The notes under the pieces are model-generated. The model ran no database searches, was not told the origin of the DNA, and was given only the letters and a program-made list of their open reading frames with translations. Source: Gammaproteobacteria bacterium (lineage in GTDB: Bacteria > Pseudomonadota > Gammaproteobacteria > GCA-001735895). Taken from it: 34,303 nucleotides of DNA. Positions 32,758 to 34,303 of the stretch are shown one piece after another; position 1 is the first letter of the stretch, and the number at the start of each line of letters is the position of its first letter. The stretch is taken from the NCBI GenBank assembly GCA_029862005.1, contig JAOTYD010000034.1, positions 1 through 34,303 on the forward strand, in the 5' to 3' direction. The translations under genes were made by a program, and so were the position numbers.

Positions 32758-33225
32758 ATGTTGAGCCCAGTTACACTCCCCAACGATGTTAAATCGATTG
32801 AATTCAGGCTTGGGGCCTTGCTCAAGGAACTTGCAGTAATCAGTAACCAGACCCCTGAAGTACAAAATTCAATACTCCCCAACGATGTTAAATCGATTGA
32901 ATTCAAGCTTGGGGCCTTGGTCGAGGAACTTGCAGTAATCAGTAACCAGACCTCTGAAGTACAAAATTCAATAGCCAATTTGAAAAATGGCACCCATTTC
33001 ATCAAAAAAACTCTCGCAGAAACAAAATATTCAGTCCAGGTAGTTGATTACCAACTCAAAGAACTGACGGACCCGATTGTTGCGATGCAGGCTAACCTTA
33101 GATCAATATTGAGGATTATTAGATTAGTTAGTATCGCTGTACTGGTCGGAGTGGCATTAGTTGCTGACAGTTACTTTAATTGGATCGAGCAGTTTATGGT
33201 CTTCAGCGGCAAATTTTCTGACTGA
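32758..33225 (+). CDS. coiled-coil membrane protein with internal duplication
   Basis: A 155-aa protein starting at ATG 32758, with AGGAG 8 nt upstream. Residues 7-39 and 40-72 are near-identical 33-residue repeats (PNDVKSIEFRLGALLKELAV versus PNDVKSIEFKLGALVEELAV) with heptad-like hydrophobic spacing. A helical linker follows, then one TM segment (about 119-140, RLVSIAVLVGVALVADSYF). The repeats probably form an extended coiled coil on one side of the membrane. Family not recognised. Its stop is in the same frame as the nuclease sequence that follows. Confidence 0.75.
   Translation: MLSPVTLPNDVKSIEFRLGALLKELAVISNQTPEVQNSILPNDVKSIEFKLGALVEELAVISNQTSEVQNSIANLKNGTHFIKKTLAETKYSVQVVDYQLKELTDPIVAMQANLRSILRIIRLVSIAVLVGVALVADSYFNWIEQFMVFSGKFSD
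32775..32972 (+). repeat. 99-bp tandem duplication inside the coiled-coil gene
   Basis: Two direct copies with period 99 bp (ACTCCCCAACGATGTTAAAT begins each, at 32775 and 32874). They differ at only a handful of positions and keep the reading frame (33 codons). The near identity, including silent sites, indicates a recent event. Confidence 0.85.
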
Positions 33226-33259
33226 CCGGCGAGGCGGCGTTACGGGACTACTACCAAAT

Positions 33260-33738
33260 GTGAAGTATATATTCATCTTCCTCTTCTTGTTCCCGGTATC
33301 GCAGTATCAGATCACCTCAATTGCCCCTGTAAGGTCGTTAAAGTAGCTGATGGCGATACGGTCAATGTACTCGACCGAACAAAAACCCAACATAAAATCC
33401 GTTTAGGTGGTATTGACGCACCCGAGCAGAAACAGGCATTCGGCAGGAAGGCTACTCAGAACCTTGCCAAGTATGTTGCGGGTGAATATATCGAAGTTGA
33501 ATATGACAAGCGTGACCGTTACGGGCGGATCGTTGGCAAGCTGCTTAAAGATGGTCGGGATATATACTTACTACAGGTCAAAGATGGTTTCGCCTGGCAC
33601 TATAAGTTCTACGAGAAGGAGCAATCTGAACTCGACAGGATGCTTTATAGCTCGGCTGAGATTGAAGCCAGGAATAAAACGATAGGGCTATGGTCTGCTC
33701 CTGCTGTACCGCCTTGGGAGTTCAGGAAAAAGAAATAA
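33260..33738 (+). pseudogene. secreted thermonuclease (SNase-like), frameshifted
   Basis: From about 33328 a frame encodes a complete micrococcal-nuclease-like domain: CKVVKVADGDTVNVLD, HKIRLGGIDAPEQKQAFG, the DKRDRYGRIVGKLLKDG active-site strand, and AWHYKFY, to a TAA at 33738. This frame has no usable start codon. A hydrophobic signal peptide (VKYIFIFLFLFPVS) begins at GTG 33260 in another frame. Removing two C from the run at 33324-33327 would join them as IA-CKVVKV. The gene therefore carries a 2-nt insertion (or a 1-nt deletion), is a sequencing error, or needs recoding. Intact SNases of this type are exported, calcium-dependent nucleases. Confidence 0.72.
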
Positions 33739-33742
33739 AAAA

Positions 33743-33760
33743 CCCGCCATCCTTAGCGGG
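33743..33760 (-). terminator. hairpin with T-run on the minus strand
   Basis: CCCGC (33743-33747) pairs with GCGGG (33756-33760), with an 8-nt loop. Read on the minus strand, the stem is followed by TTTTTT, the intrinsic terminator form. It lies just after the nuclease stop; no minus-strand gene is seen to feed it. Confidence 0.55.
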
Positions 33761-33844
33761 CCTACTGCAATAAATCTCGGAGCAGTATTTAATCAGGCTA
33801 CCCAATACCTTTGTATCAAGCAGTGATCTGGTTCACGGACAATA

Positions 33845-33868
33845 AAACCCCGCACAGTAGCGGTGTTT
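33845..33868. terminator. second hairpin, possibly bidirectional terminator
   Basis: AAACCCCGC, ACAGTA loop, GCGGTGTTT pairs at 8 of 9 positions, with short T-rich tails on both strands. Between it and the next gene at 34055 I see no coding sequence. Confidence 0.45.
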
Positions 33869-34054
33869 CATATTACTTATTTGTCGTAAATGCGAGGTAA
33901 TGGCTCGATAGCAGTGTACTTCAGCAGGGATGGAATAAATTGTGCTTTCCTCGCTGGCTTTGCCGGAATAATCACTGCAATCATTGCTGGATATTCGTCT
34001 TCCCACTGATTCCCGGGTTACAATGTTTGCTTCTCGGTTATTGTGGGCAGCACT

Positions 34055-34303
34055 ATGGATGATAATTCTGAACTGGGAATTGCAATTACGGAGGCCAAGG
34101 CAGCTCAGAGAAAACTCGAACATGCCAAAGGCTTCGAGCGTAATCACAACGCGACGATCAACCAACTCGACGAAAGAATTTTCGGTATGTTTGCGATGCT
34201 GGTGCTGGTCATACTAATCAGTGTCTGGGCATTCGATGTTCCACCATTGATTCGATATGCGGTAACCATTGCAGCCGGATCAATTTTTGTGTATTGCAAA
34301 AGC
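34055..34303 (+). CDS. putative two-TM membrane protein with N-terminal coiled coil (partial)
   Basis: An open frame of 83 codons from ATG 34055 runs to the window edge without a stop. The N-terminal 40 residues are polar and helical (ITEAKAAQRKLEHAKGFERN). Two hydrophobic helices follow: FGMFAMLVLVILISVWAF (43-60) and IRYAVTIAAGSIFVYC (66-81). The layout echoes the coiled-coil membrane protein at 32758, but the sequences differ. No family recognised. Other frames overlapping this stretch look like noise. Confidence 0.6.
   Translation, partial: MDDNSELGIAITEAKAAQRKLEHAKGFERNHNATINQLDERIFGMFAMLVLVILISVWAFDVPPLIRYAVTIAAGSIFVYCKS

Noticed and set aside
33833-34165. 110-codon minus-strand frame near the window end
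   Set aside because: It overlaps a better-supported plus-strand membrane protein and a terminator-like hairpin, and its translation shows no domain, helix or sensible composition.

Overview
The window looks like a chromosomal segment of a marine-type gammaproteobacterium. This rests on the gene content and on protein similarity judged by eye: a GlcDEF-type glycolate dehydrogenase, pdxH, Sec-exported outer-membrane barrels and lipid A-modifying enzymes. No rRNA, tRNA or CRISPR was seen. I could not run searches, so family names are my own reading of motifs.

Region 1 (1-17.4 kb) has the dense, moderately GC-rich, tightly packed layout of a core chromosome. It starts with a peptide-type ABC solute-binding protein cut by the window edge. 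The glycolate dehydrogenase operon glcD-glcE-glcF follows on the minus strand, divergent from a D-amino-acid transaminase. A minus-strand series comes next: dienelactone hydrolase, pdxH and a small membrane protein joined by stop/start overlaps, then a HpaI-type aldolase and a malate/L-lactate-type dehydrogenase. A plus-strand operon at 11.77-15.15 kb joins a DGC-motif cysteine protein, a Met/Cys/His-rich two-TM protein and an RND/MMPL exporter with a cysteine knot in its central loop. A 53-aa Cys/His-rich membrane ORF with a strong ribosome binding site diverges from it. Convergent to the operon is a LolA-like/outer-membrane-barrel pair whose own RND gene survives only as a C-terminal stub.

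Region 2 (17.4-30.9 kb) is accessory and scarred. Nearly every gene boundary carries one copy of a dispersed palindromic repeat, and every copy found lies in the same orientation. Several genes are broken: the RND stub, an alcohol dehydrogenase N-terminus fused in frame to an LpxR-like protein, a 5'-truncated cupredoxin head-to-head with a 5'-truncated aminotransferase, and a frameshifted rhodanese fragment. Intact genes include an ankyrin-repeat periplasmic protein, an AT-rich methyltransferase, a small OmpX-like barrel, an aldehyde dehydrogenase, a PagL-like lipid A deacylase, a GDSL esterase, a creatinase-like M24 protein and a heme-PAS-GGDEF diguanylate cyclase.

Region 3 (30.9-34.3 kb) looks like the left part of an inserted element. 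It starts where a repeat copy is cut in half. It carries a serine resolvase with a res-like site, a zinc-ribbon protein, an FHA-domain protein behind a twin-operator promoter next to two DnaA-box matches, a coiled-coil membrane protein with a recent 99-bp internal duplication, a frameshifted secreted nuclease, and a membrane protein that runs off the window.
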